40,624 nucleotides of DNA, from positions 25,504 to 66,127 of the forward strand of contig BMAT01012098.1 in the NCBI GenBank assembly GCA_019649035.1. The letters run 5' to 3'. Each line of letters starts with the position of its first letter. Position 1 is the first letter of the stretch. The DNA comes from Elysia marginata. Lineage: Eukaryota > Mollusca > Gastropoda > Plakobranchidae. The notes under the pieces are model-generated. The model was not told where the DNA came from and did no database searches. It was given only the letters and a program-made list of their open reading frames with translations. The translations under genes and the position numbers were made by a program. Below are positions 23,021-34,909 of the stretch, in pieces.

Positions 23021-24459
23021 CTCTGATTGATTATTTCCCTTTTTCCTCAAGCTGTTTCTTAAATCTGCATTATAAACTCCTTTTTTACAACCAAAAATGT
23101 GTTATGTTTTTCGTGTCTGGAATGCTCTGCAGACCAAGCAAACAATTAAAGGTGGTAGGTGTAGAGAGTATTTTTAATGACGTATTTTGCCCCTTCCAAC
23201 CCCCACCCTCACTCTCTGACCGTGAGCTCGAGACAGGGCTGCAATATATCCAAGATAACATTGTAAATAAATAGAAAGAGTGGAGAAGATTGGAAAGGGC
23301 TTTGATTTCTCCTGTCTCCTCAGCTCCCCTCGTTCCTCTCCGACTCAGATTATTTTCAGATCGCTATTTGAGTTGAAAGATGTCAAAGAATAAGGGAAAG
23401 CTAAAGCAAGATATGAGAATCTATATAAACAAGGAAGAACAAAATGAGAGAGAGAGAGTGAGGGAGAGAAAGGGGGGAGGGGTTAGGGGCGCTTTAAAAG
23501 ATAATAAAAAAATTACGTGGAAAAAAGAAAGAATTCCAGCTATGTTACCGCTAAAGCTTCGAATGTATGTGGGTTTTTCTGAAGCTATTTTAGCTGTCTT
23601 TGTGTGTGCGACACCAGCAGAACTTTGCATCGATCTTACAGCTCAAGTCTATCATCGCTGTCATTGCTTCCCTGTCTAAACACTCTCTCTCTTCCTAATG
23701 TCTTCGATCCGTGAGCTCAGCTTTTGTCTGTCTCTTCCTGGACTTTAGTTTTAAACCGTGTCTTGTCTTGCTTAAGATTCCTATCCCGGTTTGTTCGTTT
23801 TGTTTCGTTTGATCTGTTAACTTGAATTTTTTTTTATTTTTGCAGTATTTTTTTTCAAGTTGAACAAGCCAAAGAATCTTTTCTCTCTTGGCATAAACAA
23901 ATTTGTTATTGTTTTTATCCGATATTTCTTTATGCTTCCCCTGTGTCTTCCTGTCTCTCTCTCTCTTTGCCTCTGTATTTTATATTCATATTTTCCTCTA
24001 AATTTTCTTTTGCTCTTCTTCTGTCTTTCTACTTCCATCTCGCTATTACTTTCCTGTGAAATGTTTTCATGGAATCACCACATCGAATATTTTATATTTC
24101 TTTTTCATCTGATCTCGTCTATTTCCTCCAAAGGCAATCTAATTGTGCCGCGAGAAGAGCTCTGTCCTAGCACGCAAGTGCGTGACGGAATGTATTTTTC
24201 GTCTGTGTTCACACACGCCCTGTCAATGCGTTTGCGCGATTGAAATAGTGTGAGCAATAACATAACAAGAGTGAGTAGTCGATTCTCTTATCTTGTCCCC
24301 CTGCATCCCTTTTTTATTGTCCCGTTATAAAAGATGCAAGTTACTCCGATTCATCTTTCACATTCTTCATCCCCTCTCTTTTACCCCCCCCCAATCCGCC
24401 TCATTTCGAAGCCTTATATTAATTCTTAGGTGTATACCTTACGTCTGTCGAGCTAGCGT
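23021..24459. other. unannotated sequence with CT/GA-biased patches
   Basis: A GA-rich patch lies at 23443-23480 and CT-rich patches occur near 23680-23730 and 23950-24040. No recognisable gene. Confidence 0.5.
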
Positions 24460-24760
24460 GCTTTCTAGATCTAGTAGGGGTCCCGGGGAAGGGAGGTAAG
24501 CTGGCCTCATATTCTTGGATGGGGAAGAGCTACTAGAAGAATCACACAGAGCTACTCCGGGCTTCATACTCCTTCTCAGTCCAAATAGAAAATCTGGAGT
24601 ACCTCCCCGGCTTGCGGAGACGAGCGTCTGTCCTCGTAAAAGTAGTGAGAAGCCACAAACCGAGCGCAGCCCGGCAAGTCACGAGAGTAAATAGAACCCA
24701 CGGTAGCCTAATGGTCAACATGTAGTTGCTGTTGAGTCTTTCTCTGTTTGGAGCGTTCCC
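24460..24760. other. GC-richer patch, possible decayed SINE
   Basis: The segment is richer in GC than its flanks. Near 24700 it reads CGGTAGCCTAATGGTCAACA, which fits an A-box-like tRNA D-arm (TAGCCTAATGG), but no B box follows at the expected distance. An AGATCT motif run is at 24464-24474. Confidence 0.3.
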
Positions 24761-26593
24761 TACATGGTGGTGAGTGTGAATTATGTTACAATTCATTAAC
24801 ACTGCAATTCAATTTCATAGCATTTAGGATACATAATTGGTTCGACTTCACTTCATGTGCTTTTTTTGTCTGTTTTAGATTTTGTTTTATGTTTATTCCT
24901 TGTACTGTAATCTTAGAATTCAACATTTATGTATGCATTTAAATCACATAATTACTTTTGGATGGTTTTTTTTCAGCATTTAGTCTGGTCATTATTTTTT
25001 CTGCAAAGGGTTTACAGTCTACATTCCAAATCTGTTCCAAACGGGCACTATTCATGTTAGACCAAAATAGTAAAAAATAGACGTTGCCCATTCCGTTATC
25101 ACTGACGAGAAATTCAATTGTACATAATATCACTTGCCAAACATTTTGCTTAACATGTTTCGTTTCCGTACTAATCACTGCCCTCCCAAATGCTTTGTGT
25201 AAAAATTATCTGCTAATTTTACTTTGATGAACACGATAGCTGCGGGGGGTTTTTTGTAGCCTTTTTTTTTCAAAACGTACTCTTTTTTCAAGAGAACAAA
25301 GCCGTACAACAAAACCTCGTAAAGATTGAAAAATTCAAGCAATTTCTAGGGTTGGTAGTATTCACTCGGGTAAAAAAAACGAGCTCTTGATAGCTAGGGA
25401 ACGGTTTTTTGGTGCACTTTGAGAATCCAAAGTCCGGCAATAGCTACAATTAAAGACTCTTTCTAACAGCCAAATTCCACGAGCCAGTCTCACCATTAAA
25501 GTTTGTTCTCTTGTCCATTTTTTCAAGTTATAAAAAAAAACTCAAGAGTTTAAGAAAAAAAAAGTATTAGAAACGTCGATTCCCCATTCGGTACTCAGAC
25601 AGCAAACATTAAACTTGCTAAAAAATTTTTAAAAAAAACCTAATTTAGTCGGCTCCTTTTGCACGAGTTCTTATATATTTTACGGCTCTCAAAATAAAAA
25701 AAAGCAGAAATGGCTTCGTTGATACGCTGCAGACGAAAAAAAATGCCTATAAGATGAACATAAAGCCCATGATTATAGATGTGCAGTGTAAAAACACACA
25801 AAAGTTATAAGTAATATTTTAAAAACTCGAATTTTCTTCACAAATTTATGACAGTCTAAGGCAGTATGACACGGTCAGGTACTAACAGGCAATAATTATG
25901 TATTATTTTATTCCTGCAAGTTTGATGCAATGTTCGAGTTTAAATTTTGCCGTTGGACAAAATACCTGGTGATTACTAACCTCACTATATAAACAAGCAT
26001 AATGATCTTATCATGTTTAGTGGGTTATTTGAACAAAATATTTTATCTCTATCAAATTGCTGAATGCAACGCTCTATAGAAAGGCATTTTGCATGTGCAT
26101 TAAAAAAAAAGAATTTATAATCATTCAGCTTTGTGATAGAACAGCTTTACTGTTCCTTTTTTTAACTTTCTTTCTCGTTTACACTCTGCTCCCCTGTTTG
26201 TACGCTGTAATTTAAATGCGTATGGTAATACCTTTGATTTTTTTTAAGTTGATGTTGTTCTTATTCCAATTAATTGTTGTTATTATTATACTCACATATA
26301 GCGTGTTCGCGTTCATTTGAAATTGCTTTCACTGGTGCAAATTAGATCTTTTCCCCTATGATTAACAATAGCTACTACCATTGTTAGCTTACCCTTTACT
26401 CAAAACATTTTTCCTGTTCTATGTATCTTTTAATATCTTTGGGTTTTTTTATTAATTTTGCAAATGCTGAAAAGTGGTGAGTGGTGTGCATTGGATGCTT
26501 TTCTCCGATGCTTATTGCGTGCGAGGATTAAAATAACATTTCTAGTGTCTTTCCTATAGATTCACTATCTCTTCTAAAGATTGTCACAATAGT
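24761..26593. other. unannotated AT-rich sequence
   Basis: Many oligo-A and oligo-T runs. No coding or element signal recognised. Confidence 0.55.
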
Positions 26594-26652
26594 ATTAATA
26601 ATAAAAATAATAATAGTAATAATAATATAATAGTAATAATAATAATAATCAT
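26594..26652. repeat. (AAT)n interrupted microsatellite
   Basis: Degenerate AATAAT/AATAGT units followed by CATGATGATGATT. Confidence 0.9.
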
Positions 26653-27582
26653 GATGATGATTATGGTTTTAATAACAACAATGATCATAATCATACGGTG
26701 GTTTTTTTCAAACACACTATTTGAGGATTTTTAAACATAGCTGCTTCTTGTAGAGTGTATGAACAATACTGCAAATTGTGAAAGGTATGCGGCAGTATAT
26801 ACATCCCCGAAAAGCAAGATAAGATAAGTTATGCCTTTTGATTGTCAAATCGTCAGGATCCTTTTTTTTTACAGCACCCTCATGTAATTGATATAGGTCT
26901 GGGTTAAAAATACTGTATTTGAACATTTATCTTTCCGTATATATTTCAAAAACGCAATAATAAATATTAGCCTGCAATGGTGATAAAAGAATGTTTGCGA
27001 CGTTTTAAAAAATAATCATTGTTTCTTTGTCAATGACCTTGCGGAATATATAAAGGATGGCAGTTATAGTTATCAGTCTTTAATAAATAACTAAAGCTTT
27101 TCATCAGCACTTGGTATCGCTTTTAAACCACACTTCAAGTTTATCTAATGTTCTCTAACTTTCTCAGATAAAATCAGGTAGCCACAGAAAATAAAAGAGG
27201 CCTTAATTTAGAGTCAAGTATTTAGAAGTATAAAAAATAATAATCTTCTCCGAATTTTTACAACGATTTTAGTATTTTCCCGTATGGGCGGATTATTGCA
27301 CAGATTAAAATAAATGATGATACGACAGATTACGCCGGATATCGGTAATACCCGGTATAAATCTACTCCATGCTCACGTTCAGAGGCGGCTAATTGTAGC
27401 ATCAACTGATGCCGATTAGGCTAGGTAAAGTAGGATGCTTTCGTTGTTAACAAATCAGCACTTGTCAAATTATATGAATTAATGTAACTCGAAATCTAGT
27501 CTAGGAAATGAAGTCTCAGGGTTGAAAAAGACACAGTACAAACGCTTGGCGAATTTTGAAGGTCAGGTGATCGTAGAAAAGT
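26653..27582. other. unannotated AT-rich sequence
   Basis: No recognisable feature. Confidence 0.5.
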
Positions 27583-27660
27583 TGAAGATAAGATAAGATG
27601 AATCTTTATTGTCCCAGTTTGGGAAAATTGTCTTTGACCTGTTTTACATTTGTGGAAAAA
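27583..27660 (-). mobile_element. 3' end of a retroelement with GATAA-type tail
   Basis: On the minus strand the sequence runs AAAGACAATTTTCCC, then GGGACAATAAAG, then ATTCATCTTATCTTATCTT. The GGGACAATAAAG signature followed by short tandem units is a familiar 3' terminus of animal non-LTR elements and their SINE partners. The body should lie to the right (27660-28150) but no coding homology is seen there, so it is either a SINE or a heavily 5'-truncated LINE. Confidence 0.5.
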
Positions 27661-28154
27661 AATGTATTAACGAGAAATAGGCATTTACCGTAAACAAACA
27701 TATTTTATAACATTGAGAAAGAAACATTTATGCAAACATAATATTTCATTATCATGATGCCTATAATTCAAGCAAAATGTCTTATGATAATATGGTTGAA
27801 GACAATGAGCAACGTAGTGGTACAAAACTTGGAAAATTATGATGATAAGTAAGAACTCTAGTGGTTGAGGGAACAAATGAATTTTTTTAGCGATCAGTTC
27901 TTGCCTTTGGTTGAAATGAATATAGGGATGATTGAGCAAGACTTTTATGTCATAATCAGCTTGTCTTTTGTGTGAATGGAAGTCTATGTAATAGTGTGTA
28001 CAATGAAAATAGAAAAAAGACTTCAATAAAAAAAACACACCGCATCACTAAACATGTATGTTGTATCAAAGAGAATGCTAAATGTTTGATGAAGCTACTG
28101 CTCACGCTGTAAATTATATTGGTCCATTTATAGATAAGTAGTTTTGCTTTTCTT

Positions 28155-29034
28155 ATAATAATAATAATAATAATATATTGAATTTATATACCGCATATCC
28201 ATAACAATTGAGTTTGCTCTATGCGGTTCACAAATGCTAATAAATACAATGATATTCACGACAACATAAGTACATTTAAATTTATCTAACGTGACAAATC
28301 AAAAGGCGTTACAGGTTTAAAATGTATACCTAGAAATATGCTTGCAGAAAAAGATAGTGTTTTAACTGCTTCTTAAACAGTTCTATTGATTTAGCTTCCC
28401 TGATGGTTAAAGGGAGTGAGTTCCAGACAGTTGGATCAAAGCAAAAAAACGAGCGTTGACCATAAAACTTGTAATTACTTGCAGTTTTTACTAGTTTCGT
28501 GTTATCTGCAGCCGATCTTAATGGTCTATTTAGGGTGTATCTATAGAGTAATTCAGACAGATACACTGGCGCTTGGCTGTTAAGGCATTTATAACAGATT
28601 AGGCATATCTTAAACATTATACGGTACTCAATAGGAAGCCAATGCAAACCACATAAGATTGGTGTGACTTGTTCTCTCTTTTTGCTTCGTGATATTAATC
28701 TGGCTGCGCTATGTTGGACAACCTGAAGCCTTTGTATAAGATCTTTTGGAAGCCCTGCAAGCAGTGAGTTACAATAATCCAGTCTGGTTAATACTAAAGA
28801 TGTTACGAGAGTTGTTGTTACTTTCCGGTCAAGGAAATTTCGGATTGTACTTATTTTCCTAATTTGGAAATATGCTGCTCTGCAAACATTATCTACATGT
28901 GATGACATTGACATGTCGTTATCTAGATAAACGCCTAAGTTTTTTATGCGTTTGCTTGTTGGTATGATATTATCTCCGTTAGTCTGTTATAGGTCAAACA
29001 TTGTTTTTATGACCATAATCCTCGCCTCATGTAT
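28155..29034 (-). mobile_element. 5'-truncated CR1/L2-like LINE, 3' end
   Basis: A minus-strand non-LTR retrotransposon 3' end. It contains the C-terminal part of reverse transcriptase (see the entry at 28330), then a 3' UTR, then a terminus reading GGTATATAAATTCAATA followed by a (TTA)n tail at about 28155-28176. This terminal structure and the protein motifs fit the CR1/L2 group of the Jockey superfamily. The 5' boundary near 29034 is approximate. The endonuclease and most of the reverse transcriptase are missing, as expected for target-primed 5' truncation. Confidence 0.85.
28330..28986 (-). pseudogene. LINE reverse transcriptase C-terminal fragment
   Basis: The frame reads LGVYLDNDMSMSSHVDNVCR, then RKISTIRNFL, RLDYCNSLLAGLP, LQVVQHSAARLI, PILCGLHWLPIEYRIMFKIC, an AP.YLSELL segment, RPLRSA, WNSLPLTIREA and a C-terminal LFLQAYF stop (28330-28332). 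This order of motifs is the thumb and C-terminal region of CR1/L2-like reverse transcriptase. The stretch of about 218 codons is uninterrupted. An in-frame TAA at 28987-28989 breaks it upstream, and weaker similarity may continue a little beyond. The good preservation of the frame suggests a fairly recent copy. No catalytic YADD box is present. Confidence 0.9.
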
Positions 29035-29559
29035 GTATGGATCTAAAGAGTTCTGAAATTTGGCTTTTTTATGTTTTCGAAGAACATTGTTGATATTTTA
29101 AATGTTCAGAAATTTTTTTGTGAACAATATGTTCATCTCTACGACGCTGTTTTGCAATATATTAGATGTTCGTTCAGAGACCTCTTAAGCTACAGTATTT
29201 CTGAAGCCAAGTCCTGTTGGAAATGGACGTTGATTAAGACGATAAGCCTCTATATTATTAGTTTGCTACTCAAATCTATCTATATTTATTATTTGTAAAT
29301 GGTGCTATTTCTACAATTACTAGCCTGTAAAACTTTTTACTTCTTTTTTTTTGTTCAATAAATAATTGATCATTCATGCGCTTCCAATCCCAATGTGTTT
29401 ATAACTTTTGGAAAAGTTTCTGTTGGTACATTTATTCTTACGGAAGAGCACGCTCAGAGATGATCAGCATTCATTCAACATGGGATTGGAGAGGAAAATC
29501 TAGCATATTTGAACCAATATTTATAAACTCAATACACGCTTGCAAAAAAAAACTGCCAC
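29035..29559. other. unannotated sequence between LINE fragments
   Basis: Frames at 29071-29298 and 29376-29567 are not recognised. The second runs up to the plus-strand LINE fragment and may be decayed sequence of the same element. Confidence 0.4.
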
Positions 29560-29685
29560 CTAGATAAAAGCAAAAACTACTTTAGTTTTAAGATAGTTGA
29601 GACATGGAATAGCCTCCCCAAAATCACTGTCAAGGCCCTAAGTATTAACTCTTCAAAAAAGCAAGTTGACAAGCTACTGCACTGA
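29560..29685 (+). pseudogene. LINE ORF2 extreme C-terminus remnant
   Basis: The frame reads YFSFKIVETWNSLPKITVKA and LSINSSKKQVDKLLH before a TGA at 29683-29685. This matches the typical end of many invertebrate LINE reverse transcriptases (FFS.RVV..WNSLP..VV.A.SVN.FK..LDK). It lies on the opposite strand to the LINE at 28155-29034, so it is a separate insertion. The upstream part is not recognisable, so the element is short or badly decayed. Confidence 0.65.
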
Positions 29686-30326
29686 TACAAATTCTACATT
29701 GATTTCCCTCTCAAGCCAGCTCCTTGGTCTGCACAAGTAGCAAATGGAATCAAGATCAAGACCATCCACGGGCCTCTGGCTCATCAAGATGATTTTCCTG
29801 TATTCCTGTAAAACACCTACTTTGAAGGTATACAAAAGATAAAATCATAAACGACACATTCATGCAGTTTGAGAGGGAAAAGTAGACTGTTTAAAAGACA
29901 ATATAAATTATTCGGTGTTACCTCAATTATTAGATCAAACTCTTGCGTTATAACTCTAGCTACTAGATCTAGATCTACCTACCACAACGAGCTGTTCTGT
30001 AGATAAGAGTGCCTAGCGAAGCACGCTCTTCCGGAAGTACATATGTACCGACATAAACATTTCCTATGTTTTTTATTGTAGCATCTCATTCTAACCATGA
30101 ATTACAAGTTTCACATGAAGACGGTCTAGACAAAGAACCCACCGCTGTCTAATTTTAATTTTCTTACCTTTTTTGTTTTTCTTTCTAACGCCAAAATCTC
30201 AATCTCTCTCTTACTTTTTTTTCTGTGTCCCTGTCTCTCCAATAGTAACAGAAAAGGAGACTTACGACATGTCATTCTGTGGAGCAAGCAGAAAACCATA
30301 CAACTCTAGATTTACACTTCAGTATT
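29686..30326. other. unannotated sequence
   Basis: The first 150 bases may be the 3' part of the plus-strand LINE. An AGATCT motif run is at 29963-29976. Nothing else recognised. Confidence 0.4.
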
Positions 30327-30390
30327 TAGATTCTCTCTCTTTCTCTCACTCTCTCTCTATTTATCTATTTTTCTATCTATCTATTTTTTC
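30327..30390. repeat. CT-rich tract with CTAT units
   Basis: TCTCTC units passing into TATCTAT units. Confidence 0.85.
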
Positions 30391-30863
30391 CTCATTATTG
30401 TAGTATTCTATCTATCACTAAGAAACAAAAAAAACTTTTCAATGCTGGAACTGGAAATATTTTAATGCTTTCTAGAGATCAACATGTATGCTTTTGTGTT
30501 TTATTTGCAGCTAGCTGTCTCGTCAACGCTCCTAATTTTACAACGACTACATCTTACATTATGTAATTAATTTTTTTTTACATTTAATTACAAGCTGATA
30601 CTCTAAAGTTTACTATTGAAAATGCTAAAAGCGTAGATAAAAACAATTTCTTAATGATAGATAAATCTGAAACCACTATTATCAATTTAGATTAAACGCG
30701 TAACTTCATTTTAAACATGACCCAAAATTTCTTTACAAAAATATTTTCAAAAAAAGAAGCAGTTATTAGGAGTTTAATATTCATCAATTTTCGTTTTAGG
30801 TTTTCTATCCCTCCTTGTGTTGTGTTTGCTCTTAAAGAAAAGAAATTCCAGTATTACTAAGGA
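30391..30863. other. unannotated AT-rich sequence
   Basis: No recognisable feature. Confidence 0.55.
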
Positions 30864-30964
<101 letters not shown>

Positions 30965-31790
30965 AATATAAGTCTCAAAGATAGTTTTTGTACAGCGTAG
31001 GTCTCTAAAACTGATTTGACTTTTTTTTTGTTTTATCCACTTAGATTATTCACCTTGACGTTCAAATCGTTTTCAGTTTAGTTTTTTTTTACCTTTGCCT
31101 CAGAAGCAAATCATCCATCATAGCGGCGAAAGAGTCATCTTTCTCCTCACTTCTTTACAACGCCCCCAAAAGCGTATTAGAAACTCTTTGAAGATACTTA
31201 GAGCCAACGCCACTAAAAATGGCAAAAAGAAAGTGATAATGGCTCCACAAGGGTTTACTAATGACAGCTGCTGCTACTTCCCCGAGTTTCTCCTCTTTCT
31301 TTTTTCGTCTGTCTCTATCCTAATTTTTCTATTCTCCCAAAAGATATGAAAGTACCGTAACTTTTTTTAACGACTTTGTAGCGTAGAGTAGACCTCCGCT
31401 TCAATGCGGAACACTGGCTGATACACGCGAGAGACTCTGACTGCGTTTTGAACTGTTGTTTTCTGAATTTAAACGACTTTTACTGGTTTTGAAAATACTC
31501 GTGATTTAACTTGGTGTTGATTTAGCTATCTCATCTTAAATGTGGGAACTCTGATAGATAACAATATTTGTAAAGTATTGGAAGCAGATTATAACTTTAA
31601 AAAAGAATGTACAATGTAGTAATGAAAAATGGTCGAGGTGCAAGTAAACAACAACATTGTGCTAAATCATGCATCACAGTTTTTAAAGCGTTAACACAAA
31701 AAGACTGTATACCGTTAATTTTGATTTAGAAACAAAATCCCAGAATACCTTCTAAATAAAACATCTTTAGAGAGATAGGGAAAGATTTAG
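30965..31790. other. unannotated sequence
   Basis: An 84-codon frame at 31095-31349 has mixed composition but no recognisable family. Confidence 0.5.

Positions 31791-31828
<38 letters not shown>
31791..31828. repeat. (GA)n microsatellite
   Basis: Pure GA run in a purine-rich neighbourhood. Confidence 0.97.
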
Positions 31829-31829
<1 letters not shown>

Positions 31830-32099
31830 CATGAAGATACGGAGGAGTAAAAGACAGAAAAAGTGAAACGCGAGAGAAAAACTCACCCACACAGAGAATA
31901 TTTTTTTTTGACAAGGAAAGGGTAAATCGAAGCTGAGCGAGTTTGAAGTGGAAGGCAAATCATCAGAATGGGCTCATGAAGATCGATAACATTGTGATTC
32001 CTCGGCAGTTTGGAGGCGCGGTCGATAGACACCTGTTAAAGCTGACAATGGATCGAAGAATCAGACCAGCTACTGGAGGAATAAGCCTCCTCAACGGGG

Positions 32100-32780
32100 G
32101 AAAGTAATCGGGGGAGGCACACGGGAAGAAATGATAAGCTTTAGGAGAGAAGAAAGATGTAGCAAAAACAACAAATAAATGGTTAGTTTGAAAAAAAAAA
32201 AGGAGGCTCAGGGTTAGAAGTGATAATCTTTAGGAGAGAAGAAGACTGGGGAAGGGCTGGGAAGCAAATGAAAGGCTGGTAAATAGCTTAAGGAAACAAA
32301 CAAAAAAGCTATCATGTAGATGAAAGTAATCTAGTGAGGCACACGGTAAGAGATGATAAGCTGTAGGAAGAGAGAAATGGATGAAGGAAGGTCGAATAAA
32401 GTAAAAGAATGGTCAGTGAAAAGAGAGATTGATTTACAAGGTAAAAAAATGATAAACTGTTAGTAAAAAAATGAGGTACAAGGTTAGAAGTGATTATCAT
32501 TATGAGAGCAAAATATATAGGAAGGACAAAAAAGCAACTATACGGTCAATAAAGAAGCTGTAAATAACAAACAAAAAAATACTGTCATTTGGGTGAAAAA
32601 AAATGTTTTGGGAAGAGGGTGGGCACGTCACAAATAATAAATTGTAAGAAAGAAAGGCTGGAGGAAGAGCGACAAAACAGATGAAAGGCTAGTGAAAAAA
32701 AACGTAGGTAACAAACAGAAAATAATGTAAGAGAGATTTTGTAAAAGTAGGTGGATGAGTGACAAAAAGAAGTTACGTAA
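32100..32780. repeat. degenerate tandem array, period about 135 bp
   Basis: Purine-rich sequence with recurring anchors. GATAAGCTTTAGGAGAGAAG-like blocks occur at about 32134, 32222, 32357, 32491 and 32636. AACAAACAAAAAA-like blocks occur at about 32165, 32296, 32569 and 32711. AGTAATC..G.GAGGCACACGG occurs at about 32103 and 32325. Most spacings are near 135 bases or twice that. Copies are strongly diverged. No coding potential. Confidence 0.7.
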
Positions 32781-33245
32781 GTAAATCAATGATTGGGGGG
32801 AAGATAAAAAAAAACAGGAATTATTCACTTGCATCATCCGAGTAACCATTCAGGTCCTGTATAAGAAAAGAATGGGTGAGAAAAATAAGAATATTGGATG
32901 GGGTGACACAAAAGGTAAGAAAAAGAAAGGTTTATATAAGAGAGAGAGACACGGCAGAAGATGCGGTAAAAAAGTTGCTTGTTTGGCGACAGCGTGGGGA
33001 AGGAGATGGAGAAAGAAGAGATGACAGACATTTTACAAAAGTTAAGCTCTAAAGGGGGAAAAACTAAATTCTTTTATTACTTGAGCTAATACTTCTTCCT
33101 TGAGTGTTTGCGCAGATGACAAAAATATTAAATTCAATGTAATTGAGGAGAAGATGCACCGATATTTTATATCAGTTATCCTTTTCTAATCATTATTGTG
33201 GACTGCTTCACACGCCCCCCCCCCTACCTCACTGTCCTCATAGAA
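32781..33245. other. purine-rich unannotated sequence
   Basis: A/G-biased continuation of the array without clear units, ending near a C-run at 33216-33225. Confidence 0.5.
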
Positions 33246-33287
33246 TGTCGGCTATATGAAATATTTTTATATGTCATATAGCCGGCA
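33246..33287. other. compact hairpin-forming inverted repeat
   Basis: Arms 33246-33259 (TGTCGGCTATATGA) and 33274-33287 pair over 14 positions with one G-T. After a single mismatch, four more pairs lead to a 4-base loop at 33265-33268. No function is known to me. Confidence 0.7.
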
Positions 33288-33848
33288 AGAGCATCTTGAT
33301 TTTAGGTAATTTCTATATTTAAAAATGCACTCTAGACATAACGGTAACCGAAGCAATTTAAGTTTTCTATCAAATAATGAAAACAAAATCCCTCAAATGG
33401 CTATATTTAAAGATAAGTCTTGCTTAAGTTTCTTTCGCTCATATGTAATTATGATTATTTCTTACATTTTCGCAACAATTCTGGAGAAAACTCTAAGCCT
33501 TAATTATTTTTTTTCTTTGTATCTGCCGTTTTGTATGTCAAGCAAGATCCATATAGTTCAAGTTTTAAACAAGTTTTCATCAAATCAGTTGGAAGAAATC
33601 TTTGAAGTCGAGATTTTTAAAGTTGTTGGTTTAGTTGTAATTTCTGGTTTTACTAGGACATTTTAAAACTAGTCATGGTCAAAAAAGATTAAAGAAATCT
33701 GTTTTAACTCTCTTTATGATTGAAATTTTCTTCTGTTTATTTATTTGAAACCTTTTCTGAACAACGCTTAGTTTAGCTCAGATCACATCACTTGTTAGGT
33801 CACGACATAGAGAAAAATTTATATTTGAAGCACTTGTTTCAACATTCA
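33288..33848. other. unannotated AT-rich sequence
   Basis: A 113-codon plus-strand frame at 33325-33666 has mixed composition (hydrophobic, Ser/Phe/Ile-rich) but no recognisable family. It is AT-rich enough to be chance. Confidence 0.4.
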
Positions 33849-33873
33849 AGATGGCGGCGGTTACTATAGCAAC
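33849..33873 (+). promoter_or_regulatory. YY1-like motif next to an RFX X-box
   Basis: AAGATGGCGGC (33849-33859) matches the YY1 core found at animal transcription and translation starts. The directly following GTTACTATAGCAAC (33860-33873) fits the X-box pattern RYYRYY-N2-RRNRAC at every position and is a near palindrome. RFX factors use X-boxes to drive ciliary and other genes. The ATG inside the first motif opens only a 22-codon frame ending at a TGA, so no gene is assigned. Motif pair seen directly; promoter role inferred. Confidence 0.45.
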
Positions 33874-34909
33874 TCTTGCTTTGGAAATACACGTTATTGT
33901 TTTTTTTTTTTCAAGTTGAGCGTAGCAAGCTAACGTCAGAATAATATTATCGTACGTGATTTTGAAAAGATGTACGAAATAGATATTTAATGGCACGCCC
34001 TCTCCTTCTCATTCTATATGGTAAGCGTAGGAGTGACTTTAATTTTCAGGAAAGAGTCATATCTCCTTACTGGCAGTGAATCATCAAGTTCAGAGAGTAT
34101 CCAATATGTTATGACATAAAAACTCAGAAAAAGAAAACAAAAAACTCGCCTTAAATAATATGTTTCAAGCCATTGATTATTTCTGAGTTTCTTCAATGAG
34201 CCGTTGGTTATCGACTCGCAACATCATAAAAGTTGTTAATAAAATGCTTGTCGTAAAAGTTGCATGTCTATTCCATAAAAAAAAAATTTTTTCATAGTAA
34301 TTTGCGATTTCCATTTCTTTAGTAGTAATCATTTTGTATAAAACAAATCAACAGAAGTTTATAGAATCAGAATACAGATCAAATGATTTCTGTTTTAAAA
34401 TAAGTTGATTATGGTGATCGAATCAAAAGTACATCTCGCCATCTACTGCTTTTTAAAACAGTGATAAATTTGAAGTATAAAGCTGTGAATCATGGAACGG
34501 AAATATACGATGAATGACAAAATAATTCTATAAAAACAATGGACGCTCTGTTATGATATGGACTGGATAATATGTAACTTAAAGATTAACATTATATGTT
34601 TGAAAATATATGAGTTTGTATAAATTTACTTTTTAAAAAACCATTTCATTTTATCACGCAACGGACTTTGGTTCCTGGGTTTAAGCATCCTGTTTCTGCA
34701 ACTGCAGTTTACTATAAAACTTTTCTCAGAGCCTATGGTCTTGCGAGAAATTGTGCGGTTCTGATAAACCCGAGTGATCGCCTTCACAGAAATTATACAG
34801 AGCCGGCTAGAAAAAGATCTTTCCGTTTGAGTACCATACGCAAAAAACACACACAGCCGCATAGATAGCCAAAACTAGCACAATTTATAGTTGAAAGCAG
34901 ACACCCTGA
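33874..34909. other. unannotated AT-rich sequence
   Basis: No recognisable gene on either strand. A frame at 34626-34868 overlaps on both strands and has no known motif. Confidence 0.5.

Noticed and set aside
24700..24760. tRNA-like head of another SINE
   Set aside because: An A-box-like match is present, but there is no B box at the proper distance.
30005..30050. Hairpin in the AGAGTGC..GCACGCTCT region
   Set aside because: Pairing is interrupted and needs several bulges, so it is not better than chance.
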